64,000 nucleotides of DNA, from NCBI GenBank assembly GCA_000209465.1, contig GL890599.1, positions 1-64,000 on the forward strand, read 5' to 3'. Positions 1 through 9,592 of the stretch are shown piece by piece. The translations under genes and the position numbers were made by a program. The notes under the pieces are model-generated. The model had not been told where the DNA came from. It did no database searches and saw only the letters and a program-made list of their open reading frames with translations. Each line of letters opens with the position of its first letter. Within the stretch, counting starts at the first letter, position 1. The stretch comes from Lachnospiraceae oral taxon 107 str. F0167 (GTDB lineage Bacteria > Bacillota > Clostridia > Lachnospirales > Lachnospiraceae).

Positions 1-405
<405 letters not shown>

Positions 406-738
406 AGTTTAATCTAGCCTTCTCGCTAGCTTGCATCTGTTTTCACAGATCTACTGTTTTTTTTAAGGTTGTTCTATCGCACTCGTTTCACTCGTACGAA
501 GAACTCTCTTTTCACTAAGATATTAAACAAGCTTTCGCTCGTTTTCATCAAGTGAAAAATGCATCTGAAACTTCATCATATTTATATGTAACACCATCGT
601 CTCGCTACGCTCGACGAGGTGCGCTATTTTTCTAAATTCAAGTTTCGCTTACGCTCACTTTCACTAAGAAAAATATGCGAAATATGCAGAATTTTCAGGG
701 TTGTGTGTACTGTTTAATCTTAAATTATCAAGGTTCAA
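406..738 (-). other. rRNA leader / spacer between tRNA-Ser(GGA) and 16S
   Basis: This stretch has no convincing gene. Read on the minus strand it is the leader of the 16S gene. It holds a small perfect hairpin, ATCTGT-GAAA-ACAGAT (435-450), with a GNRA-type loop, and a CTAG-N8-CTAG stem just before the rRNA (about 413-428). Both are plausible processing or antitermination elements. A second hairpin candidate (TCGTC...GACGA) is near 598-618. Functions are inferred from position only. Confidence 0.5.
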
Positions 739-827
739 CGCAGAAGGAGGGATTTGAACCCTCGCACCGCTATTAACAGCCTACTCCCTTTCCAGGGGAG
801 CCCCTTCAACCACTTGGGTACTTCTGC
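739..827 (-). tRNA. tRNA-Ser, anticodon GGA
   Basis: On the minus strand the sequence folds as a class II tRNA. The acceptor is GCAGAAG paired with CTTCTGC, with discriminator G. The anticodon loop CTGGAAA gives anticodon GGA. There is a long variable arm and a T loop GGTTCGAATCC. The 3' CCA is not encoded. It lies between tRNA-Ser(TGA) and the 16S gene on the same strand, so the two tRNAs and the rRNA may share a transcript. Confidence 0.96.
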
Positions 828-884
828 TTGGTTACGAGTTATCCTTCTTCTGATATTACTTCCTGCTTTTGGGCAAAAAGTAAG

Positions 885-970
885 CGGAGAGGGTGGGATT
901 CGAACCCACGCGCCCTTGCGGACAAACGGTTTTCAAGACCGCCTCGTTATGACCACTTCGATACCTCTCC
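885..970 (-). tRNA. tRNA-Ser, anticodon TGA
   Basis: On the minus strand the acceptor GGAGAGG pairs with CCTCTCC, with discriminator G. The anticodon loop CTTGAAA gives TGA. The long variable arm and T loop GGTTCGAATCC are typical of serine tRNAs. CCA is not encoded. A near-consensus promoter sits just upstream (985-1013). Confidence 0.96.
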
Positions 971-984
971 GTAACTGCCTAATT

Positions 985-1013
985 ATAATATCGCACCAAG
1001 GGATTAATGTCAA
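985..1013 (-). promoter_or_regulatory. Sigma-A promoter for the tRNA-Ser pair (and possibly the rRNA)
   Basis: Minus-strand TTGACA (1008-1013) and TATTAT (985-990) are separated by exactly 17 bases. The -10 box lies about 15 bases before the first base of tRNA-Ser(TGA). Spacing and boxes fit a strong housekeeping promoter. Activity is inferred. Confidence 0.8.
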
Positions 1014-1148
1014 GCATTTATTTTTATTTTTTTAGCATTTTTTTAAAGAAAAATTTAAACTCGAAAAAGCCTTGTATTTACAAGCTTTTACTATTATATT
1101 TGCGGCTATTAAAAAAATTGCGGATGGCAAATCCACCCGCAAATATCT

Positions 1149-2441
1149 TTATACAACTTTGATATTGAACTTCTTTGCCTCAACTTCGCTGTCTATTTCC
1201 TTTATATCGGCTCCAAGTGAAATCAGTTTTCCCTCAAAGTCCTCATATCCTCTTTTTATATATTTAATATCATCCACAGTGGTCTGACCTTCGGCAGCAA
1301 GACCTGCCAATACCAATGCTGCACCTGCCCTAAGATCCGGTGCTTTCAATGCCGCCCCTCTGAGTTTTTCCACACCGATAACCATAGCGGTATTACCCTC
1401 TACTTTTATATTGGTGCCCATTCTTGCAAGTTCATCCACATATTTAAATCTGTTTTCAAATATACTCTCTACCACAAGACTGCTTCCACCGGCAAGCGCC
1501 AATGCTGTAGTTATCTGTGGCTGCATATCTGTAGGGAAGCCCGGATATGGCAATGTCTTTATATTTGTAGCCTTTTGATTGTTTTTTGCAATAACTCTTA
1601 TTGCATCATCAAACTCTACCACCTCACATCCCATTTCCATAAGCTTTGCACTTATAGCCTCCATATGTTTCGGTATAATATTTTTAACAGTAATATCTCC
1701 CTTTGTTATAGCCGCAGCACACATAAATGTTCCCGCTTCTATTTGATCGGGAATTATAGAGTACTGGCTTCCATGCAAAGTCTTTACTCCGTTTATTCTT
1801 ATAACATCCGTTCCTGCACCCTTTATATCAGCTCCCATACTGTTTAAGAAATTAGCCACATCTACTATATGCGGTTCTTTAGCGGCATTTTCAATAAGAG
1901 TTCTACCCTCCGCCAATGACGCCGCCATCATAATATTTATAGTAGCTCCTACCGATACGGTATCAAGATAGATATCCGCCGCAACCAAATCTATAGCATG
2001 AGTCTTTACTCTGCCTGATTCAATTTCAATTTCAGCCCCCAACGCTTTAAAGCCTTTTAAATGTAAGTCTATAGGTCTTGAACCTATATTACAGCCTCCG
2101 GGTAATGCTACCTCCGCACTCTTATATTTGCCCAAAAGTGCCCCTATAAAATAGTATGACGCTCTGATTCTTCTTATAAACTCATCATCCACCAAAACAT
2201 CTTTTACTGAAGATGCATTTATTTTTACACTATGTCTGTCAAGTCTTTCAACACTTGCACCTATTGCCTTGATTGCCTCAAGCATTACATTAATATCTTT
2301 TACATCAGGTAAATTCTCTATATAAACATCTTCATCTGTCATTATAGCTGCCGCCAAAATACCAAGTGCCGCATTCTTTGCTCCACCAATGGCAACCTCT
2401 CCCACCAATGGACTTCCACCATTCATTATATATTGAGCCAT
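1149..2441 (-). CDS. murA: UDP-N-acetylglucosamine 1-carboxyvinyltransferase MurA
   Basis: This enzyme performs the first committed step of peptidoglycan synthesis, transferring enolpyruvate from PEP to UDP-GlcNAc in the cytoplasm. The 430-residue length is usual for the family. Seen in the sequence are the substrate-binding GGAKNAAL block with K22 and N23, and the active-site loop PGGCNIGSRPIDLHL with the fosfomycin-target cysteine at about residue 117. The late GFPTDMQPQ segment carries the conserved aspartate. The start ATG at 2441 follows a GGAGAAAA site. It is a single gene between the tRNA cluster and a large membrane-anchored protein on the same strand. Low-GC Firmicutes often carry two murA copies, and I cannot tell which paralogue this is. 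Confidence 0.97.
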   Translation of the reverse strand: MAQYIMNGGSPLVGEVAIGGAKNAALGILAAAIMTDEDVYIENLPDVKDINVMLEAIKAIGASVERLDRHSVKINASSVKDVLVDDEFIRRIRASYYFIGALLGKYKSAEVALPGGCNIGSRPIDLHLKGFKALGAEIEIESGRVKTHAIDLVAADIYLDTVSVGATINIMMAASLAEGRTLIENAAKEPHIVDVANFLNSMGADIKGAGTDVIRINGVKTLHGSQYSIIPDQIEAGTFMCAAAITKGDITVKNIIPKHMEAISAKLMEMGCEVVEFDDAIRVIAKNNQKATNIKTLPYPGFPTDMQPQITTALALAGGSSLVVESIFENRFKYVDELARMGTNIKVEGNTAMVIGVEKLRGAALKAPDLRAGAALVLAGLAAEGQTTVDDIKYIKRGYEDFEGKLISLGADIKEIDSEVEAKKFNIKVV

Positions 2442-2542
2442 TTTTCTCCTCTATATAAAAATATATTTTTTTAACTTTATGTTAGGTTACTAAAATCTTA
2501 AGTTATTTCTTTCTTTTTTATTACGATTATAATTTTATCACA

Positions 2543-4879
2543 TTACATTCCAAAGGTAAAGAAACAAGAAAAGTCATTTTGAGTACTATTGAATATACTT
2601 TGAGCTTCATTTATATCTATTTTCTGTATACTTGAGGTATTTATATCGTATATCGTGACAGTTTTAGAATCATAGCCTGTAAGAATTACCGGATTATTTA
2701 TTGCTGTAAATGTAAATACAGGTTTTTTTATTGTCAGAAAATACATCGCTTCTTTCAATGTTATACCACGGAATCTTGTCAGCTCATTATTTTCCCAATA
2801 ATTTACATATTCTCCTGCAGCCGAAGCCTCAAAATTTATATTTGATGCTGTATCCACCATAGCTCTTACATATATCATTATTCCATTTCTTCTGACAAAT
2901 CCCATATCTGTGTATGCATCCTCAACTGCACGCACAGGATCGTCATAAATACCCTTCAGTTTTGAATTGATATAAACATAGTACATATTTTTCAAATATG
3001 ATGTGTTTAATTCTATATCATACTCCAGATCACTTGCTTCTATTTCAAGGGTTTTAGAGTATGAAATCTCCCTATCTATTTTCTTTGTATAATCAATAAC
3101 ATAATTTTTGCCTCTGTAACTGTCTGCATATGAAGAAAGTCTGCTTTCACTTGCCACCGATTTACTGCTTATGATAGTGTCCTCACCAAGTCTTGTAAAA
3201 TTCTCACCGTCATATTGATAAAGTTCTATATGCACACGATTTCCGCTTACATTGATATTGTCAATATATCTGCCATCATAAGTATATTCCTTTTGTAATT
3301 CCAAAAGATTATTATATATACATATTTTTTCAAAAATACTGCCTACCGACTTGCCGTTTACTGTATTTGAAATATCCTGTGACTGTATTGCCACAACCAA
3401 ATCACTTCCTATATATCCTATAGGCAACATCACTTCATTTGCATTATCAAGCTGCTTATTCTCTCCGACAGCAAAATTATAGATATTAAGCCCGTCTCCG
3501 ACATTCCATGAAAGCAAGCTTTTATCCTGACTTATAGAGTATTTTCCGGTTTCAAGATTTTCAGCAACCGTTACATAGCTTCCTGATGTGATATCAAGAC
3601 CTACCACCTTGTCAAGGAGCTTTATATATAACATACCGCCATCACCCATATATGCCAGTTCATCTATGGATTCTTTCAAACTGGCAACATCAACATCGGT
3701 TTTTATAAATGCCAGTTTTGATACCTTTTTAGTATCTTCCATATATTTTAACAGGCAGACTCCTACCTCTCCTATATGAGAATCATCTAAATTATATCCA
3801 TAATTGATAAAGTATAGTCCGTCTCCGAATTTTAGAGGCATAATATAATTATTTTTTCCACAGGAATATATCACATCCACATTTTCTTTCTTGCCATCCG
3901 ATAAAAACAGTTTATTATCTGCAAGAAATGCTATTTTATCAACTTTGGCATTTGTTATTATCCTGCTTCCTCTATTGCCCATACCCAAATCAATTTTTTT
4001 ATCTACCGTAAGCTTATTTAAAATCTTTTGATTCATAGTTCTGGTATAGTCAAGCATATAAAGTCTTTGTGCACCCGATTTGCAAATAAAGTTTTCTTCT
4101 ATATTATAGGTTTTTCCGTATGCATCCGCTGTAAAGCTGAAATGTATCTCTCCGACTTTACCGTTATAATTTACCAGTGTTACTTCCTTCTCAGCCGGTG
4201 TAAGGCTCATACCATTGTAACTTATCATTTCAAAATCTGATTTTAATGTAACATATTCAAGCCCTCTGGAATTACCCGTTCCGTCACTCTCCAAATACAC
4301 AGAATTATCCCTTGCGGTATTGCTGTCAAAATTATTATTTGAAAAGGTATTTGCCATATCTATCAGCTTCTTTAAAAACTCCGTATTACTCCTGATTATT
4401 CTGCTGTAATAATGATATGTCTTTCCATTTGTATATAATTTCAACTCCAGAGAGTATTCTTTATTTTCTTCCATCAAGCTTGAGAGGTGAAGGTCTATTA
4501 TATCACTTTCCACCTTTGTTCTTTCTCCACTTTCCACAAGCTCATTGGTATCAAATTTTCTTATACTATAATCAAAATCTTCTATCTCCGAGATATCTGC
4601 GTCCACGATACGAAACTTCATACTGAAATCATCAAGTACAAGTGAGAGTATATTATCAGATACCGCCGCATCCATCTCATTGCTGTAGCCATACATTTTG
4701 TTGATATAGTAATCATCAAGTACATTATACAACTTAGGTATATTTAAATCACTTCCTTCTATATCACCGCCTATGGTTTCATTTTTTTCTTTACCCAAAA
4801 ATGAATACAACAAAAAGCCTATTACCGCCAATAGGAATACAAACACAAATATAATATATCTAAACTTTTTAGCTCTCAT
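2543..4879 (-). CDS. Large membrane-anchored extracytoplasmic protein, unknown function
   Basis: This 778-residue protein has one N-terminal hydrophobic segment (about residues 8-28, flanked by RAKKFR) and a long polar remainder. That predicts a type II membrane anchor with the body outside the cell. The middle part (about 310-560) is rich in short beta-like stretches with repeated GDGLYF/GDGLNIYN-type turns, which may be a beta-propeller, though this is weak. No catalytic motif was recognised. It follows murA on the same strand with about 100 bases between them, so a cell-envelope role is possible but only inferred. Uncharacterised proteins of this general design are common in Lachnospiraceae. 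I do not recognise a named family. Confidence 0.8.
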   Translation of the reverse strand: MRAKKFRYIIFVFVFLLAVIGFLLYSFLGKEKNETIGGDIEGSDLNIPKLYNVLDDYYINKMYGYSNEMDAAVSDNILSLVLDDFSMKFRIVDADISEIEDFDYSIRKFDTNELVESGERTKVESDIIDLHLSSLMEENKEYSLELKLYTNGKTYHYYSRIIRSNTEFLKKLIDMANTFSNNNFDSNTARDNSVYLESDGTGNSRGLEYVTLKSDFEMISYNGMSLTPAEKEVTLVNYNGKVGEIHFSFTADAYGKTYNIEENFICKSGAQRLYMLDYTRTMNQKILNKLTVDKKIDLGMGNRGSRIITNAKVDKIAFLADNKLFLSDGKKENVDVIYSCGKNNYIMPLKFGDGLYFINYGYNLDDSHIGEVGVCLLKYMEDTKKVSKLAFIKTDVDVASLKESIDELAYMGDGGMLYIKLLDKVVGLDITSGSYVTVAENLETGKYSISQDKSLLSWNVGDGLNIYNFAVGENKQLDNANEVMLPIGYIGSDLVVAIQSQDISNTVNGKSVGSIFEKICIYNNLLELQKEYTYDGRYIDNINVSGNRVHIELYQYDGENFTRLGEDTIISSKSVASESRLSSYADSYRGKNYVIDYTKKIDREISYSKTLEIEASDLEYDIELNTSYLKNMYYVYINSKLKGIYDDPVRAVEDAYTDMGFVRRNGIMIYVRAMVDTASNINFEASAAGEYVNYWENNELTRFRGITLKEAMYFLTIKKPVFTFTAINNPVILTGYDSKTVTIYDINTSSIQKIDINEAQSIFNSTQNDFSCFFTFGM

Positions 4880-5205
4880 AAATAATCCTTATTTTCACAT
4901 ATCCTTTATAGTCTTTACTATATTCTTTTGACTACAACATTGTATTATACTATATTTTTATGCTTAACATCAACATATACTATAAAGTCGCTGCTGTCGG
5001 TATTTATCGGATATTTATCTTGTCTTGCTTTTTAGCAATACTTGTTACCTGTTTTCACATAATTGTATTGCTTTTTTATATGGAAATGATTATAATTTTA
5101 GATATATTTATATACATTGGTTAATTAGATAACATTAGCTTTTTAAGCATCATCCTAAACTGTTATGTTTAAAAACAGAATTTTATTATATTACTTGGAG
5201 GAATT
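4880..5205. other. Divergent intergenic region
   Basis: These 326 AT-rich bases lie between the divergent membrane-anchored protein (minus) and the TetR regulator (plus). They must hold the promoters for both. I see no long palindrome, RNA gene or small coding sequence. A ribosome binding site TTGGAGGA precedes the TetR start. Confidence 0.4.
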
Positions 5206-5778
5206 ATGAAGGAACAAACTGTAGACAGACGTGTAAGGAAAACAAAATCTCAACTTAGAAGTTGTCTGAGCATTCTGCTTGAAACAAAAAAAATCCAAAA
5301 TATCACTGTAAAAGAGTTGGCACAGATGGCTGATATAAATCGTGGAACCTTTTACCTGCATTATAAAGATGTGTATGACTTACTTGAACATATTCAAAAA
5401 GATCTTTTGACTGATTTTGAAGCCATACTTACAAATATAGCTCCTGAAACTGACAATTTGCTTCCATTCGTTGAAGCTCTGTTTGATTTTATATACCAAA
5501 ACAGAGATATGTCTAAGATATTTTTACATGATGATTTGGATGCCGGCTTTTCAACCGAAATCAGAAATAAATTGAGAGAATGTGTATTCAATAAATATAA
5601 GACATTTATAAAGCAAAAAAATATGCCTTATTTTGAATTATACTATGATTTTATACTTTCAGGAACTCTCGGACTTTTGGTAAGATGGGTAAACAGTGAA
5701 TTTGAAATGTCACCTCATGAGCTTTCTCTTCTCACAATCTCATTTATCAAATCGGGACTTACAAATATAATAGAATAA
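5206..5778 (+). CDS. TetR/AcrR-family transcriptional regulator
   Basis: This 190-residue protein has an N-terminal TetR helix-turn-helix at about residues 28-70 (ITVKELAQMADINRGTFYLH then YKDVYDLL). That is the typical arrangement of the family with the ...RGTFYxHYxDxxDL... recognition helix. The remainder is a helical ligand-binding and dimerisation domain. ATG at 5206 follows a good TTGGAGGA site. TetR proteins usually repress a neighbouring gene, but the nearest genes (a divergent membrane protein, a convergent DUF438 gene) are not obvious transporter targets, so the regulon is unknown. A bidirectional terminator follows. Confidence 0.92.
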   Translation: MKEQTVDRRVRKTKSQLRSCLSILLETKKIQNITVKELAQMADINRGTFYLHYKDVYDLLEHIQKDLLTDFEAILTNIAPETDNLLPFVEALFDFIYQNRDMSKIFLHDDLDAGFSTEIRNKLRECVFNKYKTFIKQKNMPYFELYYDFILSGTLGLLVRWVNSEFEMSPHELSLLTISFIKSGLTNIIE

Positions 5779-5785
5779 TACCGGT

Positions 5786-5823
5786 AAAAGGGGACTATGA
5801 ACTTATGTGCATAGCCCCTTTTT
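5786..5823. terminator. Bidirectional terminator between tetR and DUF438 gene
   Basis: An inverted repeat has arms AAAAGGGGaCTATG (5786-5799) and CATAGcCCCTTTT (5810-5822), one mismatch, with A-rich and T-rich flanks on both sides. It lies between convergent genes and fits a Rho-independent terminator serving both. Confidence 0.85.
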
Positions 5824-5826
5824 ATA

Positions 5827-6978
5827 TTAAACTTCTTCTTCAAAATGCTTTCTTGCAAAATCCATATCCTGCACTATTTCCATTATTCCAAGATATTTTT
5901 TGTTTTTATCTCTGACAGCCATATATTTTACCAGCATATCCTTATTGTTTTTCTTTACCCATATAGAGACTTCATCTCTGCTTCCGTTTTTAAATCCTGA
6001 GATAATTTCTCTAACCATAGGCTCTATCTTCGGAGGATGACAGGAGAAAACATCTCTGTCAATTGCCATAAGAGGTCTTTTAAATGCCTTTGGAGAATCA
6101 TTATCATTAAAGAAACGATTGATATCATTCTCATCCACAAATGTGATTTCCATAGGCATTGTATCCAATACAGCTATAAGCTGCTCCTTTGTGAAATGAC
6201 CACCGGGAAGTACTATCTCTCCGTCAATATCATCAAATACTCTTTTTACACTTTCAGCCTTATCAAAGCTTTCAGGTATTACATCCAGGCAATTTTCATA
6301 GCCCTTGCTGTCAATGTAGATATTTATCCAGTCTTCATCAGAAAAATTCACAGTACATATCGGAAATAAAATATTTTCCTCTTTATAAATCATCTCCTGC
6401 ATACGACTTAGTACAGCCTTTATATCAACTGTCCACTGTTCATCTTCTTTTTCTATTCCCGCCAATCTGCCAAGTTCATCTCTTATTTCATCATCTACAG
6501 ACCACATAACTGTAGACGGACCTGAAACATTATATTTTGTCTTTAAAAGAGGATATAAAAGATCTCCCTTTTTTGCATAATGTGTGGAAACCTCTCTTAT
6601 TTTTAAAAGCAATTTTCTGTCCACCTCATTATTTTCAAGTTTTTCCAAAAACTCACTCACATATCTGTCGAGATTTTTATTCTCCTTGGTAAAGGTATAT
6701 AGAGGATGTCCCTTTGTTTCCACAAGTTTCTTAGTATCTTCCGAATCGGCGGAATCTGCCATACTTACAGTATTATTTATTTCTGTTTCATTGCTTGTTG
6801 CACCATGAAAGAGAGCTGAATGGATATCACATAATCTTTGTACTTCTTGATAGGGAACTCCTGATTCCATCAATGATTGCTCCGCCTTCATAATCTCACT
6901 CGCATCTACAGACTCAAACTTTTCTCTAAAGTCTTTTTGAACCGACTCCAATGCCTCACCCTTTGATAATCTTATCAA
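5827..6978 (-). CDS. DUF438 / hemerythrin-like / PAS protein (probably the downstream half of a split gene)
   Basis: From residue 1 the sequence matches the DUF438 pattern (IRLSKGE..., then VQRLCDIHSALFHG). A hemerythrin-like helical region follows (about 90-190, with HPLYTF, HYAKKGDLLYPL and MWSVDDEIRDEL). A PAS-like domain comes last (about 265-375, with GHFTKEQL, LDTMPMEITFVDEN and a CHPP loop). Such proteins are thought to sense redox, oxygen or NO, but the ligand is not known here. The only start codon is TTG at 6978. In-frame codons upstream (reading ...TELLKQY before that TTG) keep family-like sequence back to an A9 tract at 7050-7058. One added A there would fuse this gene to the DUF1858 gene, giving about 486 residues. 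Confidence 0.88.
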   Translation of the reverse strand: MIRLSKGEALESVQKDFREKFESVDASEIMKAEQSLMESGVPYQEVQRLCDIHSALFHGATSNETEINNTVSMADSADSEDTKKLVETKGHPLYTFTKENKNLDRYVSEFLEKLENNEVDRKLLLKIREVSTHYAKKGDLLYPLLKTKYNVSGPSTVMWSVDDEIRDELGRLAGIEKEDEQWTVDIKAVLSRMQEMIYKEENILFPICTVNFSDEDWINIYIDSKGYENCLDVIPESFDKAESVKRVFDDIDGEIVLPGGHFTKEQLIAVLDTMPMEITFVDENDINRFFNDNDSPKAFKRPLMAIDRDVFSCHPPKIEPMVREIISGFKNGSRDEVSIWVKKNNKDMLVKYMAVRDKNKKYLGIMEIVQDMDFARKHFEEEV

Positions 6979-7046
6979 ATACTGCTTTAATAATTCGGTA
7001 TTTTCCTCACCGGTATCAGTATTTTTTATATCCTCAGAGATATCAG

Positions 7047-7286
7047 TTATTTTTTTTTATCTTCAGCTATCTCATATCCATGCTCTTTGAAAACTTCCTT
7101 GATTTTATCAAGTGGTATCTTCTTCATTTCAGAGCCTTTATTTATTGTAATAATTCTACCCATTGAATTTAACATAGCGGGATTTTTTATATCCGCAAAG
7201 CCAAGTCCTGCAAATATTTCAATAAAGTCCGGATATTCCTTTGCCAACTCATAAACCGGTTTATTTAAATCAAGTATCTTACTCAT
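7047..7286 (-). CDS. DUF1858 domain protein (probably the upstream part of a split gene)
   Basis: This 79-residue protein resembles the DUF1858 family, with LNKPVYELAKEYPDFIEIF, GLGFADIKNPAMLN and a closing helix. DUF1858 domains are small and often stand in front of redox-sensing domains. The ATG at 7286 has a GGAGAA site. The reading frame ends in ...EDKKK then TAA, immediately after nine A residues. The -1 frame continues without a stop into the DUF438 protein, so the two are probably parts of one polypeptide, joined by slippage or separated by an indel in this sequence. Confidence 0.85.
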   Translation of the reverse strand: MSKILDLNKPVYELAKEYPDFIEIFAGLGFADIKNPAMLNSMGRIITINKGSEMKKIPLDKIKEVFKEHGYEIAEDKKK

Positions 7287-7392
7287 ATTCTTCTCCTTTT
7301 TTCCCCATCTAAGTTAGTACATCCTAATTATAATATTCCCCAAACACTTTTTCAGTAGCATTTGTTACAAACAAAATATTTTTTCATCACAT

Positions 7393-7422
7393 AAAAAAGG
7401 ACCGGCAAAATTGCCAAGTCCT
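7393..7422 (-). terminator. Rho-independent terminator of terD
   Basis: On the minus strand AGGACTTGGCAA pairs with TTGCCGGTCCT (one bulge, one G-U pair) and is followed by six T residues. It sits 8 bases past the terD stop codon. Confidence 0.85.
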
Positions 7423-7429
7423 CTGATAA

Positions 7430-8011
7430 TTATTCCGCATCTATACCGTACATATTGCAAAGCGCAGCCAATCCACCCTGATATCCGCTGCCTATTGCAT
7501 TGAATTTCCACTCATCCGCATTTTTATATAATTCACCGAAAACAACTGCTGTTTCAATAGAGAAATCCTCACCAAGATCATATCTTAGCAGCTCCTCACC
7601 CGTGTTTTCGTCAAATATTCTAACAAAGGCATTTGAAACCTGACCGAAATTCTGTCTTCTTGCTTCAGCTTCATAAATAGTAACTGTAAATGCAATCTTT
7701 GTAATCTCTGCAGGAATTTTTGATAAGTCTATTTTAATCTGCTCATCATCTCCGTCTCCTGCACCTGTAAGATTATCTCCAAGATGAGATACAGCACCTG
7801 ATTGATGGTTTAAATTTCCAAAAAATACGAAATCATTCTGGCTTGATACCTTACCTGAGTCTGTAAGGCAAAATGCAGCAGCATCAAGGTCAAAATCAGA
7901 ACCTGTATCATAGGCATTTGTATCCCATCCAAGTCCTACCACTACATTCTTTAATCCCGGGTTACCCTTTGTAAGGCTGACTTTCTGTCCCTTTTTTAAA
8001 CTAATCGGCAT
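7430..8011 (-). CDS. terD: TerD-family calcium-binding stress protein
   Basis: This 193-residue protein has the length and opening of TerD/TerE proteins: [15 protein letters not shown], then GLGWDTN, then the acidic Ca2+-site segment [13 protein letters not shown]. Later come [21 protein letters not shown] and GDGDDEQI. TerD proteins are linked to tellurite, phage and general stress resistance and bind calcium; the biochemical role is unsettled. Here terD stands alone, with no terZ, terB or terC beside it, so a complete Ter module is not supported. The start has an AGGAGGATAAT site. Confidence 0.95.
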   Translation of the reverse strand: MPISLKKGQKVSLTKGNPGLKNVVVGLGWDTNAYDTGSDFDLDAAAFCLTDSGKVSSQNDFVFFGNLNHQSGAVSHLGDNLTGAGDGDDEQIKIDLSKIPAEITKIAFTVTIYEAEARRQNFGQVSNAFVRIFDENTGEELLRYDLGEDFSIETAVVFGELYKNADEWKFNAIGSGYQGGLAALCNMYGIDAE

Positions 8012-8117
8012 ATTATCCTCCTAATATATTGATAAATTATTTACCAAACTTATTTATTTCAATAATATATCAATTAATCTAATTTTTCAATCAGCTGCTA
8101 TATAATTTAATATTTTA

Positions 8118-8477
8118 TTATACTATTCTTGCACCGAAAGGCATAAGTGAAAGTTTTGCAAGCTTAAAAAACTGCAATCCGAAAGGAATACCTATTATTG
8201 TAACGCAAAGTATTAATCCGGCAATCAAATCTCCTATTGCCATCCATACCCCAAAGAAAATCAGCCAGATGATATTTACAATAAAGCTTCCGGCTCCTCC
8301 ACCATAGACAACATCCCTCCCAAACGGACAAAATGCCAGACCTGCGATTTTAAAGCATTGAAGCCCGAAAGGTATTCCTATAACGGTTATGCATAATATC
8401 ACTCCTGCCAACAGCCATGCCAATCCACAGATAAAACCTCCAAAAATCAGCCACAATATGTTCCCTAAAAGACTCAT
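8118..8477 (-). CDS. YccF-family small membrane protein
   Basis: This 119-residue protein is made of two tandem YccF repeats. Each has the signature G.ILCxTxIGIPFGLQ.FK, seen once at about residues 27-43 and again at about 88-104. Each repeat is flanked by a long hydrophobic stretch, so it is an integral membrane protein. Function is unknown in the family. It lies about 100 bases upstream of terD on the same strand; a shared stress role is only a guess. Confidence 0.93.
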   Translation of the reverse strand: MSLLGNILWLIFGGFICGLAWLLAGVILCITVIGIPFGLQCFKIAGLAFCPFGRDVVYGGGAGSFIVNIIWLIFFGVWMAIGDLIAGLILCVTIIGIPFGLQFFKLAKLSLMPFGARIV

Positions 8478-8588
8478 AAGTCAACTCCTCATTTCCGGAT
8501 TAAACCATCTTTTAACCCCTTTAAATACTTATATCATAATAGCCTATTTTAGATTATCTAACAAGTTTTTTCGGATTTTAAGCTATTA

Positions 8589-9578
8589 TTATTCGTATTT
8601 TCCCAAAAAGCTCTTTGCATAGTCTCTCATCTCCTGTACGACTTCCTTTGGCGAAACTATTTCCACATCTTTTCCAAGGCTGAAAATCCATCCAAAAAAC
8701 TGCAGACTGACATTTATATCCACCATAAGCTCACTATGAGTTTCATCCACCTTCCTAAAAAGTGTATCTTTCCCGAATCTGTCTATAAATACTCCACACA
8801 TATGATTTGCAAATCTTATACATACCTTTGACTTATCTCCATGATACATACCGAAGGTCGCCTTGGAATATTTTGCCATATCGAAGTTTTTAAACTCATC
8901 CTTTCCGGCTCTATCCTCATTCTCCACCTCAATATACATCATCTTGTCCACTCTGTAATGCTTTATCCTGTGGTCCCAATCATCAAATGCAATCATATAG
9001 TAGTTTTCATCATCCCAAAGTAATGCCCATGGACTTACTACAAAATAAATTCCTCCATGTCTTTCCACCAGTTTTTTATTTATATCCCATTTATAATATT
9101 TAAACTTTATCTTTTTATTTTGATTGATTGCAGTATGTATATCGTCCACATTATAATATACACTCTCGTTCATCGTCTTTACACGATCATTTATAACCAC
9201 CTGTCTTTGTAGCTGTTTTGCCTGATGTTCGCTTACAAAGTTCTTTACCTTTGATATCAATTTTTTTGACTTTTTCTGTGTTATAAATTTTGCAGACTGC
9301 ACCGCATCAATCAAAAGCTTGACCTCAGCCAGCTCAAACTCTCTACTCGCTATATTATAAAAGGTTTCCCTACCCCTTTGCTCTTTTATCACCTCCATGC
9401 CGAAATTTGCCATATCCTTAAAATCTTCATAGATACTTTTTCTTTCAGCGCTCACTCCGTATTTTTCCAATTCCTCAATTATCTGAGGCATGGTCAGGCT
9501 ATGCTCATCATCTGTTTTTTCAGACATTATTTTCATAAGATATGTAAATTTAAACTTTTGATTGCTCCCTCTTGGCAT
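8589..9578 (-). CDS. WYL-domain transcriptional regulator
   Basis: This 329-residue protein has an N-terminal winged HTH (about 1-85: TYLMKIMSEKTDDEHSLTMP then RKSIYEDFKDMANFG). A WYL ligand-sensing domain follows (about 150-220: FKYYKWDINKKL, YFVVSPWALLWDDENYYMIA, RIKHYRVDKM). A C-terminal WCX extension ends the protein. WYL regulators respond to nucleic-acid or nucleotide ligands and often control DNA-repair or defence genes. It follows the sirtuin gene by 14 bases, so the two form an operon with the sirtuin first. Confidence 0.93.
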   Translation of the reverse strand: MPRGSNQKFKFTYLMKIMSEKTDDEHSLTMPQIIEELEKYGVSAERKSIYEDFKDMANFGMEVIKEQRGRETFYNIASREFELAEVKLLIDAVQSAKFITQKKSKKLISKVKNFVSEHQAKQLQRQVVINDRVKTMNESVYYNVDDIHTAINQNKKIKFKYYKWDINKKLVERHGGIYFVVSPWALLWDDENYYMIAFDDWDHRIKHYRVDKMMYIEVENEDRAGKDEFKNFDMAKYSKATFGMYHGDKSKVCIRFANHMCGVFIDRFGKDTLFRKVDETHSELMVDINVSLQFFGWIFSLGKDVEIVSPKEVVQEMRDYAKSFLGKYE

Positions 9579-9592
9579 AACACTCCTTTTTT

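Noticed and set aside
754-1035. Protein-coding frame across the tRNA-Ser pair
   Set aside because: It runs antisense through two clear tRNA genes and resembles no protein family.
7430-8011. Complete tellurite-resistance (Ter) stress module around terD
   Set aside because: No terB, terC, terZ or biosynthetic partner genes nearby; a single terD only.
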